NCBI GenBank assembly: GCA_018136815.1
Contig: CM030934.1
Location: forward strand, 1,520,979 to 1,584,978
Source: Isochrysis galbana
Taxonomy: Eukaryota > Haptophyta > Isochrysidales > Isochrysidaceae
Length of the DNA stretch: 64,000 nucleotides
Direction: 5' to 3'
The notes beneath the pieces are model-generated. The model had not been told where the DNA came from and searched no databases. It worked only from the letters and a program-made list of their open reading frames with translations. The position numbers and the translations under genes were made by a program. Position 1 is the first letter of the stretch; each line of letters opens with the position of its first letter. This document shows positions 1 through 9,660 of this stretch, in pieces.

Positions 1-371
1 GGCAATCATGCTGGACGCCGGTGCTAGCTGATCCCCAACGAGCAGCAAACAGGTCCGAGCAATTGCTTCGCCACATTTTGAGTACGGGTAGGACGTGCTC
101 CCCTTCAGCCCTTGAGAGACACCTGGATCCGGACGAGGCTTGGAGACAGAACCGGCCGTTAAAAATCAAGCAGGGCCCGCTTCTGTTTGACTTCAAGTGG
201 CTACCAAGGCCACAGTTTGTGCCTTCGCAACAACCCAAATTCGAGCAAAACAATGGCATCAGGGCTGCCGCGCCAGCGACTTCGAAGCTTGTCAATGGCG
301 ACAGTACTAATGGTCCTACGAGGACGTTTGAGAATGCAGGCGGTGCTTCCAAGAGGCAAAAAGTATCGTGA
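1..371 (+). CDS. 3' end of an unknown protein-coding gene (partial)
   Basis: An open frame enters from the left edge and stops at 371, giving about 122 residues with no internal ATG near its start, so it is the last exon or the tail of a gene beginning outside the window. The peptide is polar, contains a moderately conserved-looking stretch around 'LLFDFKWLPRP' and ends with a basic KRQKVS tail that could be a nuclear localisation signal. I do not recognise a family. Amino-acid composition looks coding rather than repeat-derived, but the call rests on frame length alone. Confidence 0.4.
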   Translation, partial: QSCWTPVLADPQRAANRSEQLLRHILSTGRTCSPSALERHLDPDEAWRQNRPLKIKQGPLLFDFKWLPRPQFVPSQQPKFEQNNGIRAAAPATSKLVNGDSTNGPTRTFENAGGASKRQKVS

Positions 372-1220
372 TGACGGCATTCGCTTCATTCTAATACGGC
401 CAACTCTTCTCTCGACGTCGAAATCTCATCGGAAGGCCCCTCGAAGGCTGTTGCATCGCCTCGTCATTGTGGGCAGTTGCAGCGCGGCTTCGTCTATCAT
501 GTGATTACAGATATTGTCCACATGCTAGTGTCTTGGTTGCCGGTGAGGAAACGGCGTGGGCATTCTATCTCATTCTTTGTTCTCGTGCTGGCTGGACCAT
601 TGCTCGAGTTCTTTCACCATTCACTCTGACCTCGCTCCGCTCTCTTTACCCTTCTTTGGCCATAGTGCACTGCTCTACTCCCCTTCTTTCGTTTCATTCT
701 GTTGCCAACCTATGACAATAATGAAATCTCTGAATGTTACTCCCACTACGCCTAGTACTAGCAACGACAAACCGCGGCGCATTTGCACTTGCGCCCGTAC
801 ATCTTCTGGCGCGCAATTGCCGGAATTCGGCGCGCTACATTGACGCTCTACAAACGTGCCCCTCCACCCCCCAAACCTCCCCCTCGCACGACCCCAAGCT
901 CCCATTATACTCCCCAAGAGGCCACTTGAGAGTCCCATTGCTGCGCGCGGCGTAAACTTTGAAAAGTCATTATTTTCTTCTATCAACTTCCTTTTGCGCC
1001 CCACACTAGGCATTCAACGACTCAACGACCAACCAACAAGACCCAAAACAAAAAACCCAAATCTCAACTAGATCAAGCGCTACGAGACGCAATCGACAGT
1101 AGAGTCAAAAATATACTCGGCTACGACGCAAATAGGCACAAAGTCGTAATCAAGACGCAAGGCTACGCTCCTTCTTCAGGAATGTAGAGTATATCGCGGA
1201 GAAGAGTTGCTCGCGCATCA
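372..1220. other. Intergenic stretch, no supported gene
   Basis: About 850 bases with only short overlapping frames in several phases. It includes a pyrimidine-rich block around 600-700 and a C-rich block around 850-920. No RNA gene, transposon end or conserved domain was seen. Confidence 0.5.
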
Positions 1221-1620
1221 ATGTTGACAACAAGGACTCCCTGAAGACATTTACGCGATGCCTGTGAACGATATGAGGTGGTGTCTTGCCATAGGAACTG
1301 CTTGCTATTTTCACAGTCCAATTAGCCAAACTCGGTAGGCCTTGCCGGGACTCTGTAACGATGCGATGTCGACGCGATTGCACTGATATCGGCATGGCGT
1401 GGGAACAAGCCATTCACAGTCAACTCAAATGTTGACAACAAGGATTCCTGATGACATCGACGCGATGTCCATGAACGATATGAGGTGGCGTCTTGCCATA
1501 GCAACTGCTTGCCATTCTCGTAGACCGTCGCAGATGAGCTGAGCTCGATAGGGCATGTCGGCCCCTGTATGTGGTGCGACGTCGACGCGGGAGATTTCAA
1601 ATCGGCATGGCGTATCAACG
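1221..1620. repeat. Degenerate tandem duplication, period about 208 bp
   Basis: The stretch starting 'atgttgacaacaaggact' at 1221 recurs at 1429 with scattered substitutions, followed in both copies by a matching 'aacgatatgaggtgg' block and a 'cgatgtcgacgcg'-like block. Two copies are visible; divergence suggests an old duplication. It overlaps the 3' part of the minus-strand open frame at 1425-2069. Confidence 0.75.
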
Positions 1621-2069
1621 GAGCCATCACGCAAAATGAATCGAAACCTCGAGCCGATCAGAGCCCTCGTCATCTTGGCAGAGATACAGAGGAACAACGC
1701 AGCAAGCAAGGCTCCCGTCATCCAGTACAGATCTGAGCCTCGATTTATTGACATGCACGATACTATCGCTTCCCGCACAGCAAAAGTGAGGTGATCGCGT
1801 GTGGGGATGGAAGTCCAGAGTGCTTGTGCGTCCAGAAGTTTCTTGCCTGGGGACATTGATTCGTCGTGCATTCGTGGCATAACACCAGTGGTCGTACTCC
1901 AGGCGTTTCCTGGCTCACCTTGCATTGCTGGTAACTCAATTTGCATCTGAGGAAACAGCGACTCTCGCTGCACAATCGCGAACCGGAGCGATCGCATGAT
2001 TGTCCCGCCGAAGCAAGACATCAGGATGACACGAGCCGCATGCCCGGCGAGAGGCAAGGCGACCGGCAC
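1425..2069 (-). CDS. Possible small membrane protein, family unknown
   Basis: A minus-strand frame of about 214 residues counted from the first ATG (2069). Two hydrophobic segments are visible, one near the N-terminus (WMVPVALPLAGHAARVIL) and one near the middle (TGALLAALFLCISAKM). The last 60 codons run through the 208-bp duplicated DNA, so the C-terminus may not be genuine. No family is recognised. It could be a chance frame in GC-rich DNA; the two membrane-like segments are the only positive evidence. Confidence 0.3.
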   Translation of the reverse strand: MPVALPLAGHAARVILMSCFGGTIMRSLRFAIVQRESLFPQMQIELPAMQGEPGNAWSTTTGVMPRMHDESMSPGKKLLDAQALWTSIPTRDHLTFAVREAIVSCMSINRGSDLYWMTGALLAALFLCISAKMTRALIGSRFRFILRDGSVDTPCRFEISRVDVAPHTGADMPYRAQLICDGLREWQAVAMARRHLISFMDIASMSSGILVVNI

Positions 2070-2378
2070 CATCCACAGATATGCGAGGGTCCACTCCGAC
2101 GCCCCTTGCCTGTCCACCAGTGTCGAAGCTCAGCGAGGGGAGGGATTCGCGGACGGCCTGCGAACGCACGCCTTGGCTCTCGCCAAGAGGAATGAGTGAG
2201 AGCTCCTCTCTAGAGTACTCCTAGTGAAATTGTGGCGGGAAAATGCCCTCCGCCCCAAAAGTCCGGCTCCGGGTCGACTCCTTCGAGCTCCAAGAGCCAC
2301 CCGGGCCGGCCACCGTGCCGTGCAAACTCCTTCCCACCGCAGACGCCGCCGGTGCGCGCGCTCCCCTCCTTGTCTCTC

Positions 2379-2932
2379 ATGGACCACCACCACCACCACC
2401 ACCACTCGCTCGACGGGTGGTCGCCGCTGAGCGAGCTCCAGCTGCCTCAATGGAGAGCACTGCGCCAGCTCCTCCTCGACGGCCTCACGCCACGGTGCCG
2501 ATACCTCGACCTCCGCTGCGGCGCGGTGCAAGCGGAGCTCCGCTGGTCCGTCGTCCCACGTCGCGGCAGCGACGGGCCCTTGGACATCGACATCGTCCAG
2601 ATTGCCGTCGACCATGGCCACCGACGACGAGGACTCGGAACTCGCTTCTGCCCTTCTCGTGGACGCCCTCTTCGCGAGGGGCCTCTACCTGGAGCAGTGC
2701 ATCACTCCCTCCAGTCACTCCCTTGCGCTCCGCCTCCTCGCCACGGGCTGGTTCTACCACCCCAAACGGACGGAGCCGTCGGTCCTCGCCCACCACCCAC
2801 CCGCCCCACGCCCCACGCGTGCCACTCGAGCACATCACTTTTACGCCCAAACCACGCGCCTACTTCGAGCCCTGCGACGTCTGTGACGGCCCTGTCCGAC
2901 CACCCGCCCCGTGCATGAACTGTGGGCTGTGA
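2379..2932 (+). pseudogene. GNAT-type N-acetyltransferase-like gene, frameshifted
   Basis: The frame starting at ATG 2379 opens with a natural run of seven histidines and reads to a GNAT-like acetyl-CoA loop 'AVDHGHRRRGLGT' near 2610-2645. Family continuity is then found in another frame (from about 2640), reading 'ASALLVDALFARGLYLEQ' and 'LALRLLATGWFYHP', as expected for the helix and strand after the loop in GNAT enzymes. A third frame near 2830-2932 gives a CxxC...CxxC tail (CDVCDG..PCMNCG) that looks like a zinc ribbon. So the gene spans three frames: either a decayed pseudogene or sequencing indels in C-rich runs. Substrate is unknown. The GNAT call rests on the loop pattern and the following helix. 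Confidence 0.5.
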
Positions 2933-2998
2933 GGCCACCAACTCGAGTCGCAACCCATGCCATCCAGCGCCAACTGCATGACGTCCGCTCGAGGTCCG

Positions 2999-3162
2999 AA
3001 GGTGTCGTTCCGTCAATTGTGGGGCATCAGTATCAGTCGAATTGAGCGATCAATTGTCCATAGTTATTTATGTATATATCAGTATTTTAAAATTAAATAA
3101 GGGATAAGGGCTAGCCGTGCGTGGGCATAACAACTTTTTTCTCTGCTTTTCCCCGCGGTGCA
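2999..3162 (+). repeat. Dispersed repeat R5 (terminal part)
   Basis: The stretch beginning 'aggtgtcgttccgtcaattg' and running through an AT-rich block to 'ccccgcggtgca' is repeated in reverse orientation at 28425-28572 and partly at 13862-13920. The copy here is the DNA into which LINE A inserted: its 3' continuation resumes at 5280. The clean end at 'aggtgtcgttcc' in all three copies suggests a transposon terminus. Confidence 0.8.
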
Positions 3163-5279
3163 CAACTAAGTTTATACTTAGACGCGATGGAGCGCGCCGC
3201 CGCGACTCCCCTCTCCTTCGGGCCCCCCGCCGAGGGCGCGGCGGACAAAATTCTATGGGAGAGCCCTTACACAGGCAAAATCACGAAGTGGGTGAGGCAC
3301 CCACAATACCCCGTGCACGACGCGGAGTGCGCATCACGAACAATGGGGATCGGCCTCCTCCACTGGACAACGCACGTGAGAGCTCTACAAACAAAATGGA
3401 TACTAAACTACCTCAACGCAAGAAAAGCTATTTGGAAGCATGCGCTCGATGCGTGGTTCTGCCGGACTGGACTCGGCCGCGGGGCAGTCCTATCCTCGAT
3501 TCCTACGAAGACGCTCACCCGCAGTATCAGGGGAAACCCGGCACTGCCAGCATTCTGGAAGGACGCCTTGGTGTACTTCAGGACCCTAAACATACGCCGC
3601 ACGAGACTCACAAGGGAAGGAGCACTGTCACAGCCAATATGGCACAATCCTCACGACCCACCACCGCTCAAACGCGGGGCGTGGATCAGCCTATGGGAAT
3701 CCCTTCAGACGCACGTTGCACATAACATCTATAAAAACGAGGACCTCACGGAACCTTACACGCGTGAGGATTGCGCTCAATACCTGGAACACCTCCCCGA
3801 AATATTCGAGCACAAGGGGAGCAGAATAAACAAAACGGAATTCCTAGACTCGTGGGAGCGGGTGGTGCAACACGTCTCGCACCTCCTAGAAAAAGCAAAA
3901 GAGACCCCGCCCCATGACCCGGCCCCCGCCGAGCCGAGCACGGGATCGCCGAGCGCGTCAGCATTGCCGCTAGAAGTGTCTAGAGAGACCAAAGTCTCCG
4001 AGAGCGACACGTACATAACTAGAATGAATAACATATGGATTTATACAAACACCAACTATCTAGGCGAGACCACAGACACCACCGTGGTAGCAAAACCGGG
4101 CGAGGAGGATCACTACTACGCCCCAGCTAAATGGGAAAATGGACTAAAAGGCCCGAAACACCTCGAATTCCCTCTTGCGGACGAGTACACGCTTAACGAA
4201 AAGACACAACTAGACCAAATCACCGTGTCGGATATAACGCGAGAGCTCAAAGGGGACGGCCCCCGCAACAAACCTCAGCCAGCGCGAGAGGCGTGGGCCC
4301 GCAAGCTAGACCTAACGCACGATGAATGGAAGCACGTGGCGAAACTCTATACCCACCCCCTACTAAAACACACAGACAAACACCTGCACTTCAAGCACGT
4401 TACCCATAGGAGGCTGGGTACGCGAAACCGGTTCGCAGCGGCGACCACCACAAGATGTAGACTCTGCGGGAAACACAGAGAAAACTCGACGCACCTAGCT
4501 AGATGCCCGTCCACGCTTCCGATATTTCAAACCATAGAAGCCGTAGCGGGGTACACCCCGGCGAAAGACAGATCGACGACTCAAAAAATCAAAGACAGAC
4601 TATTCGCATACCCGAATTCCCCGACGCCGGATAGCCTTAAAGCCCTCTACCTAATAGCATGGAGATACATCATAAGAGACTTCTACAAAGTGGAATTCGA
4701 AAATCACACCTTCCACCACGTACCGGTTATTGAAAGAGTCCTAAGCAGGTTCACGGCCCTCGTCAGAGGTCGGGAACCTCCGGACAACTTCTTGACCGCA
4801 CGCACGCGCAAGGCCTCCCTGGGAAGGAAGCCGAAAATCAAATCTCCACACGACCTCAGCGCCCCTGTCTTCTTAACTAACAACAAAGGCGCCCTAGTCA
4901 TGAGCACGAATCTATCTCTGGTAGCGGAAGCCCTCAACATAGCAGAGCGACTAGCCTAACCAAGCGACCCCGCGCCGCGAGCCGCCCACCATCCTAAAGT
5001 AGGCCCTAGACACACTGACCACAGCTGCCGACACCCAGCACAAGGAGCAAACACACAATAGCCGGTAGCCCGATGGCATAGGAGGAAGGCGCGAAACAGG
5101 CCATCGCGAATCGGCACACACCGTCTGCCACTGGAGACCCACGACACCCAGCCCCTAGGTAGAGCACGAGGGGACGAGCCGCAAGGCAGGTGTAGGGGGA
5201 GTGAAGGGAAACGGGCGAGGCTGCGAAGATACCGTGCAAAGTCGCGCGCGCGCCGAGAATATTAAGAAGTTTTTTTTTT
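3163..5279 (+). mobile_element. LINE A: internally deleted non-LTR retrotransposon
   Basis: The element is bounded by an 11-base direct repeat CCCGCGGTGCA (3152-3162 and 5280-5290), which is its target-site duplication. The uninterrupted target is present in reverse at about 28400-28480, which confirms the insertion. It starts with 'caactaagtttatactta', encodes one open frame, and ends with 'gagaatattaagaag' plus a T tract. The first 20 codons match LINE B, then the sequence jumps to the reverse-transcriptase C-terminal region, so the endonuclease and polymerase core are deleted. It must depend on a full copy elsewhere for movement. Confidence 0.9.
3187..4959 (+). CDS. LINE ORF, reverse-transcriptase C-terminal region with CCHC knuckle
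   Basis: A 590-residue frame from the ATG shared with LINE B (MERAAATPLSFGPPAEG). After about 20 residues it enters a LINE-type post-polymerase region recognisable by 'LQTKWILNYLNARKAIWKHAL', a 'thumb'-like pattern typical of the segment after the RT fingers/palm. Around bases 4459-4510 it has a CX2CX8HX4C cluster (CRLCGKHRENSTHLARC), the zinc knuckle found at the C-terminus of many LINE polyproteins. No YxDD polymerase motif or endonuclease motif is present. The same C-terminal peptide occurs in LINE D (minus, 61893-62660) and in the broken copy at 33300-34740. The start at 3187 is chosen because it is the first ATG inside the element. Confidence 0.85.
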   Translation: MERAAATPLSFGPPAEGAADKILWESPYTGKITKWVRHPQYPVHDAECASRTMGIGLLHWTTHVRALQTKWILNYLNARKAIWKHALDAWFCRTGLGRGAVLSSIPTKTLTRSIRGNPALPAFWKDALVYFRTLNIRRTRLTREGALSQPIWHNPHDPPPLKRGAWISLWESLQTHVAHNIYKNEDLTEPYTREDCAQYLEHLPEIFEHKGSRINKTEFLDSWERVVQHVSHLLEKAKETPPHDPAPAEPSTGSPSASALPLEVSRETKVSESDTYITRMNNIWIYTNTNYLGETTDTTVVAKPGEEDHYYAPAKWENGLKGPKHLEFPLADEYTLNEKTQLDQITVSDITRELKGDGPRNKPQPAREAWARKLDLTHDEWKHVAKLYTHPLLKHTDKHLHFKHVTHRRLGTRNRFAAATTTRCRLCGKHRENSTHLARCPSTLPIFQTIEAVAGYTPAKDRSTTQKIKDRLFAYPNSPTPDSLKALYLIAWRYIIRDFYKVEFENHTFHHVPVIERVLSRFTALVRGREPPDNFLTARTRKASLGRKPKIKSPHDLSAPVFLTNNKGALVMSTNLSLVAEALNIAERLA

Positions 5280-5515
5280 CCCGCGGTGCATGTTCCCCCG
5301 CGGGGACGCCGTGCGTGCGCATGCAAACGCTTTTCCTCTGCGTTTCCTCTAAGACCGACAACTACATAAACATATGCGCAGCGCGCGATCGCTCGACGAG
5401 CTCAACCCACTGCAGCTCGACTCCATCGTTGCACAGTCGAGTGGTGTTGCGCACTCCCTGGTTCGGCCAGAGGGCTTGTGTCGTTCGGAGGCGGTGGTGC
5501 CGGCGGCGTCATGCG
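5280..5515 (+). repeat. Resumed R5/R6 sequence with GC palindromic motif
   Basis: Sequence after LINE A resumes the host repeat and includes the motif 'cccgcggggacgccgtgcgt' followed by 'gcgcatgcaa', also found three times in reverse at 28041-28440 and in tandem at 53800-54010. No gene is seen. Confidence 0.65.
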
Positions 5516-5850
5516 CAGCGCGCGACCGCTCGACGAGCTCAACCCACTAGACGCTCGCCTCGCTGGCCATGGGAGTCGCCCAGAGGCCCCTGTGTATGCC
5601 TGACGACTAGGAGCCAAGGGGGGGAGTGAGCTCGAGGGCAGGCCCAGCTCGGGCGTGGGAGTGCGATTCGCGGCCCGCGCCCAGCCTAGGGGTCTGGGCC
5701 AGAGTGATGAGTGGCCCCGCCCCTGCTAGAAGGCAAGGACTGAGGTTGGTTGTTGGTTGTATGGGCCCACCCACCCCGGGGGGTGTCCGCGATGGAGTAT
5801 GGAGTGAGAGGGGCGCGAGACCCCCATTGACCCCCACTTATAAAAGTAGG
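5515..5850 (+). repeat. Dispersed GC-rich repeat R1, copy 1
   Basis: Shares long similarity with 41860-42252 ('gagctcgagggcaggccca', 'ggggtctgggccag', 'gggtgtccgcgatggag') and more distantly with 13918-14221, 35170-35500 and 56600-57029. Like the other copies it is in plus orientation and ends near a TATA-containing inverted repeat (around 5835-5850). Open frames here are by-products of GC richness. Confidence 0.75.
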
Positions 5851-6607
5851 TTGAAGCCTTAGTTAGCGCTCTTAGTTTAAGTTGCGCAACTTGAACTTAT
5901 CGCTTCCTTACCTGCCTTCTGCGCTACGCGCTTTCTCTGCACTAGCCGTCACTCGCCACTTGCTCTGTAGTAGCAGCGGCTCGTGTGTGCATAGTGGGTT
6001 GCGGGCGTGGTACCAAAGCTGGAGGCAAACGACAAACGGCGCCTGCGCACCGACGAGTGGCAACATCCATCTTGCTAAATCCACAGCACGACAACCGTTA
6101 GGCATCTAGACAAACCGTTCGACATGACCTCCATGACGCGCGCGCGAGAGAGGAAAAACACAAAACAGAGACGAAGCGGCGTCATGAAGCCGTCATGCAG
6201 CAGGACAATAATGCACGCAACATCGTCACTTCACCCAGCAAATGCAAAGCACACCCTAGACTCTTTCGCCACAACACACAATACCCGCCGCAAATCGTCA
6301 AGTCCAGCACGATCTTGCTGTGCTAAATCGCAAGGATGTGCTGGGTACGGTTCGGATGATCTTTGCGGTGAGCGACCAACGAGAAGGACATTCACCCAAG
6401 GAGACACCCGGGGAGCCGTCATCCGCATGCAAGCAAAACTCGAATTGCTATGGCACATCGGGGTTCGACTGCCTCATTTCCCCCACTTAACAAAATAGTT
6501 GACCGTCCGTCACGCAGACGTCCTAAAGGTCATCGCAAGGAGCCCTTCGTTCGTTTGCTTGCCAGCCCATCTGCAAGAGGCCTAGTGCCAAGCTCGGTAT
6601 CCACGAC
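5851..6607. other. Intergenic, no supported gene
   Basis: Mixed-composition sequence between repeat R1 and the 3' end of the kinase gene. Only short frames are present and none shows a recognisable domain. It presumably holds the 3' UTR of the minus-strand kinase near 6500-6607. Confidence 0.4.
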
Positions 6608-8527
6608 TCACTGATTGGGCGTCGGAGAAGGTTCGGTACCTCCATTGTCGGGCGAGCCGCTGGGGAAGAGATCTAACTTCTCATCATCGCTCGCACTGTC
6701 CTTCGCAGGCCCTTCGTCGAGGGGGTAGACCGTGCGGTCGTGTAGGATGCCAAAGCGGAGCATTTCCGGGAGGCGAAAGGAATAGCCGACGTCCTTGTTG
6801 GTTTCGGCAGCTGCATCAAGCGCTGCAAGAAAGAAGTGGTCAAGGTTGGGCGGCATACCCTCAAAGTCGAATTTGCATATCGGCAGCGGCCGCGTATCAT
6901 CGCGGGTTATCAACGGAAGTAGCCATGTGTGGCGCATAGCATCGTCAAGCAGGATACGCTCGTCCGGATCAAAGCGCAGGAGGCGATCGAGCAGGTCGAG
7001 CGGAAGAATCGTGCAGCCTGGTAGCCTAGTGCTCCATGGCCTCTTTTCCGCCGCCGGGAGCCGTTGAAGAAACCTGACTGCACGAGGGTCGAGGATCCGC
7101 GAAAGGGCGGTGGGAGAAGGGGACCCCAACTGTTTGACAATCACGCGAAGCATATCCATGTGGTCCTTTTCCGGAAATAGGGGCGCACGGCCGAGTAACT
7201 CCGCAAGAACACAACCAGCCGACCATACATCAATGGAAGGCCCGTAACGCTTGTTGCCGCAGAGCAGCTCGGGTGGCCTGTACCATCGCGTTACGGCGTA
7301 TGAGGTGAAGAGGCCAGTATCTTCATCGCAGCCTTCAATACGCGCACACTTTCCGTCGCCAGGAGGCGCGAGGCTGTCCGTCTCCCCTGAACTGGCTCCC
7401 TCTGGATTATTGGCAGCCTCTCTCACACAATAATTGTTCCAGCCAAACATAGATCGGCCGAGGATCGTGTTGGCAAAAGCTTCGGCACGCCTCGTTGCAG
7501 CTGCGGCAGCCGCCACCCCGGTGCGCCCAAGACCTCGCGCTATCCCAAAATCAGCGATCCTCAGGTCGCAGTTGGCATTGACAAGAAGATTGGATGGCTT
7601 AATGTCGCGGTGGACAACTCCCATCGAATGCAGAGCGTACAGCCCGCGCAGGAGCTGCCATGTAAAGAACTGGACGTGCTCTTCAGATAAAGGTTGCGAT
7701 GATTTGATTATGGCCCGCAGATCCGCGTCATATAACTCCGTTACAAGGTACAAGTCATGCCAGTCGGCGATCTTGCCCCCAGGTGGCGGGACAACGCAAC
7801 GGAGCCCGAGCAGGTTGGGATGCGGATTGGCTGCAATATGCCGGAGGATCGCGAGCTCGCGCAGGCAACAGCGTAGCTGCAGTGCATCGGACGTCGGTTT
7901 AATGCGCTTGATGGCGACCATCCTGCTGACGCCCGGTGGAGCTAACGCGTCAGTGGCCCGCACGAGGACACCGTAGGCACCCTCGCCTATCATATTCAGA
8001 TTGGAGTACCGCTCTGGCAACACGAACGTGGTCCTCCGGTGCCCGTAGCCGACAGTGTGCGCGACACACGGCACTTCAGGCAACAATATGGACGAGCGCT
8101 GTGCGACTCGAGAGGAAAGGATCAAATTCGTCGCCGATGACTGAGTGTCCCTCTTGCGCCTGGGTGCCCGCAGCATCCGGTCCATGTCATGCAGACGATC
8201 GTACATTTCGCTGAAGGCCTGCAGCGTAACAGTGCCATCGGCGTCGCGTTTGGTCTGCGCGAGTATGTGATCGACGTACTTGGAGTGAAGCTTGTCCACC
8301 TCCGTGCCCACGGAGAGCAGCAGGTTGCGGTACTCCTTCTCCGTCAGCCGTCCGTCGCCGTCGGTGTCATGCGCGTGGAACCACGAGGCGCAGTCGCCCT
8401 TGCCGCCGGGCTCAGTGGGGACGATGCCGAGAAAGAAAGCACTGGGCACGAACGGCAACACGTCTGGCCGAGAGCCGCTCCGGCAGAAGTCTGGCCTCGG
8501 CCGCTTCGCCGTGGGCTCCTCCGCCAT
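6608..8527 (-). CDS. EF-hand/MAP kinase fusion protein
   Basis: A single-exon frame of 639 residues from ATG 8527. Residues 45-120 carry a canonical EF-hand loop (DTDGDGRLTEKE, 54-65) and a second degenerate one around 93-104, predicting calcium sensing. Residues 172 to about 550 are a CMGC/MAP-kinase domain: glycine loop GEGAYG (181-186), VAIK lysine 207, HRDIKPSN (306-313), DFG (326-328), activation motif TSY (408-410) followed by VTRWYRPPE. TxY flanked by 'TRWYR' marks the MAPK family. About 75 residues, low in complexity, are inserted between DFG and TSY, so the activation segment is unusually long. The gene likely couples calcium to a MAPK-type cascade in the cytosol or nucleus; that role is inferred. 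The basic patch KRPRPDF near the start could be a nuclear signal. Upstream, a purine/G-rich tract follows at 8530-8820. Confidence 0.9.
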   Translation of the reverse strand: MAEEPTAKRPRPDFCRSGSRPDVLPFVPSAFFLGIVPTEPGGKGDCASWFHAHDTDGDGRLTEKEYRNLLLSVGTEVDKLHSKYVDHILAQTKRDADGTVTLQAFSEMYDRLHDMDRMLRAPRRKRDTQSSATNLILSSRVAQRSSILLPEVPCVAHTVGYGHRRTTFVLPERYSNLNMIGEGAYGVLVRATDALAPPGVSRMVAIKRIKPTSDALQLRCCLRELAILRHIAANPHPNLLGLRCVVPPPGGKIADWHDLYLVTELYDADLRAIIKSSQPLSEEHVQFFTWQLLRGLYALHSMGVVHRDIKPSNLLVNANCDLRIADFGIARGLGRTGVAAAAAATRRAEAFANTILGRSMFGWNNYCVREAANNPEGASSGETDSLAPPGDGKCARIEGCDEDTGLFTSYAVTRWYRPPELLCGNKRYGPSIDVWSAGCVLAELLGRAPLFPEKDHMDMLRVIVKQLGSPSPTALSRILDPRAVRFLQRLPAAEKRPWSTRLPGCTILPLDLLDRLLRFDPDERILLDDAMRHTWLLPLITRDDTRPLPICKFDFEGMPPNLDHFFLAALDAAAETNKDVGYSFRLPEMLRFGILHDRTVYPLDEGPAKDSASDDEKLDLFPSGSPDNGGTEPSPTPNQ

Positions 8528-9110
8528 GTCAGACAGAGGGGGGAAGAGAGAGGGGAGGGAGGGAGGAAGCAAGGCGGAAGAAGAGAAAGCGGGAAGAGGG
8601 CCGCGGGCGAGACGCGAAGAATTCTATCTTACACCGCCGGCGAGGAGAAGGGAAGAAGGGGGAGACAAAAGATAGGAGAGAGGAGCGTGCGCACTGAGGG
8701 GAGATGGGAGGTTTATGTCTTCCGCATATATTTTGTCTTTTTATGGAAGGGAACGAGAAGGTGAGCGAGCTCCGTGGGGTGGGTGGGGGGAGAAGAGCGG
8801 GGGGGGGGGGAGGGGGGGGGCGTCCCGGTACTCTTCTGGGTCGGGGGGCGGACTCGGACTCGAGGGCGAGCTCTCTGAGGTCTGAGGCAAGCCATCATCC
8901 CGCTCTCTCGTCTCTCTCTCGCGCGCTCTGCCGCGCGACGGACGCACCGACGCACCAACGCCACCCCCCCCCCCCCCCTTCGTTCTGCCGCCACTCCCTC
9001 CCCCCTGACCTCGATGTTACTCGATGTTTGAGCCTACCACCCTATCGAAGCCCCGCGCTCGTCCGTCCGTCGCACGAGAATGAGGAGGACGGCCTCCTCG
9101 CGTCTCCCTA
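8528..9110 (-). promoter_or_regulatory. Purine/G-tract upstream region of the kinase gene
   Basis: On the plus strand this is a GA/G-rich block with G runs at about 8799-8820, and a C run follows at about 8966-8980. On the coding strand it is pyrimidine- and C-rich just before the ATG. The same arrangement precedes ARF, POR and SEC24. No TATA box was identified. Confidence 0.4.
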
Positions 9111-9660
9111 CGACCCGGATGGGACGTCAAGCATCAGGTCGTAAGGGTAAGGGCTCGCCGGCCTTATACCTGATGTCAGCCTGATATCAGCCTAATAGCA
9201 GGTTCAATATCAGGTTAGTATTATAAGGGTATTGTAATGTTATAATGATTATAAGGTAGTGTACGCTTACGACATAACAACATATCACTCGTCATCGGGC
9301 TCCTCCACTATCATCTCTAGGTCCCAAGGCAGCACATGTGACTCCCAATCTTTCAGCAAATCCTCAAGCACAAGATTTGTGTGGCACCTCACAAGCCTCT
9401 CCACAGTGGATGCACCCAGCCTATAGCCTATTGCGCTTCTTTGAGTGGATCCAGTCTTGCACAGACCACGACCGCACGACCGCTCACATCCCGAAGCAGA
9501 ACACGAAAGCGCAAGCAAACGGCAAGCAGCCCACTGAAGATGAGGCCATGACGCTAAATAAATGTTCGCCCATTTGTACGAAGCCATCACTCGAGCGCGA
9601 TTGGAGAATGCCACTTCATCATTAAGATCATGGATGGAAGCCACTGATAGGGCGGTCAAA
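9111..9660 (-). mobile_element. hAT transposon remnant with C-terminal transposase piece
   Basis: The minus-strand frame 9285-9659 contains the hAT C-terminal dimerisation pattern (CRLLALSCSASGCERS, then VERLVRCHTNLVLEDLLKDW) and is paralogous to the plus-strand fragment at 27226-27825. The outer end at 9115 reads 'cccggatgggacgtc', matching the terminus of the small element at 45351 and, reversed, the end at about 27955. Between end and coding part lie 'cctgatatcag'-type subterminal repeats. The N-terminal zinc finger and the first part of the catalytic domain are missing, so the copy is dead. Confidence 0.75.

Noticed and set aside
2393..2408. Run of seven His codons as a vector tag
   Set aside because: It sits in native sequence with no vector context, and the CAC run is probably a natural trinucleotide repeat.
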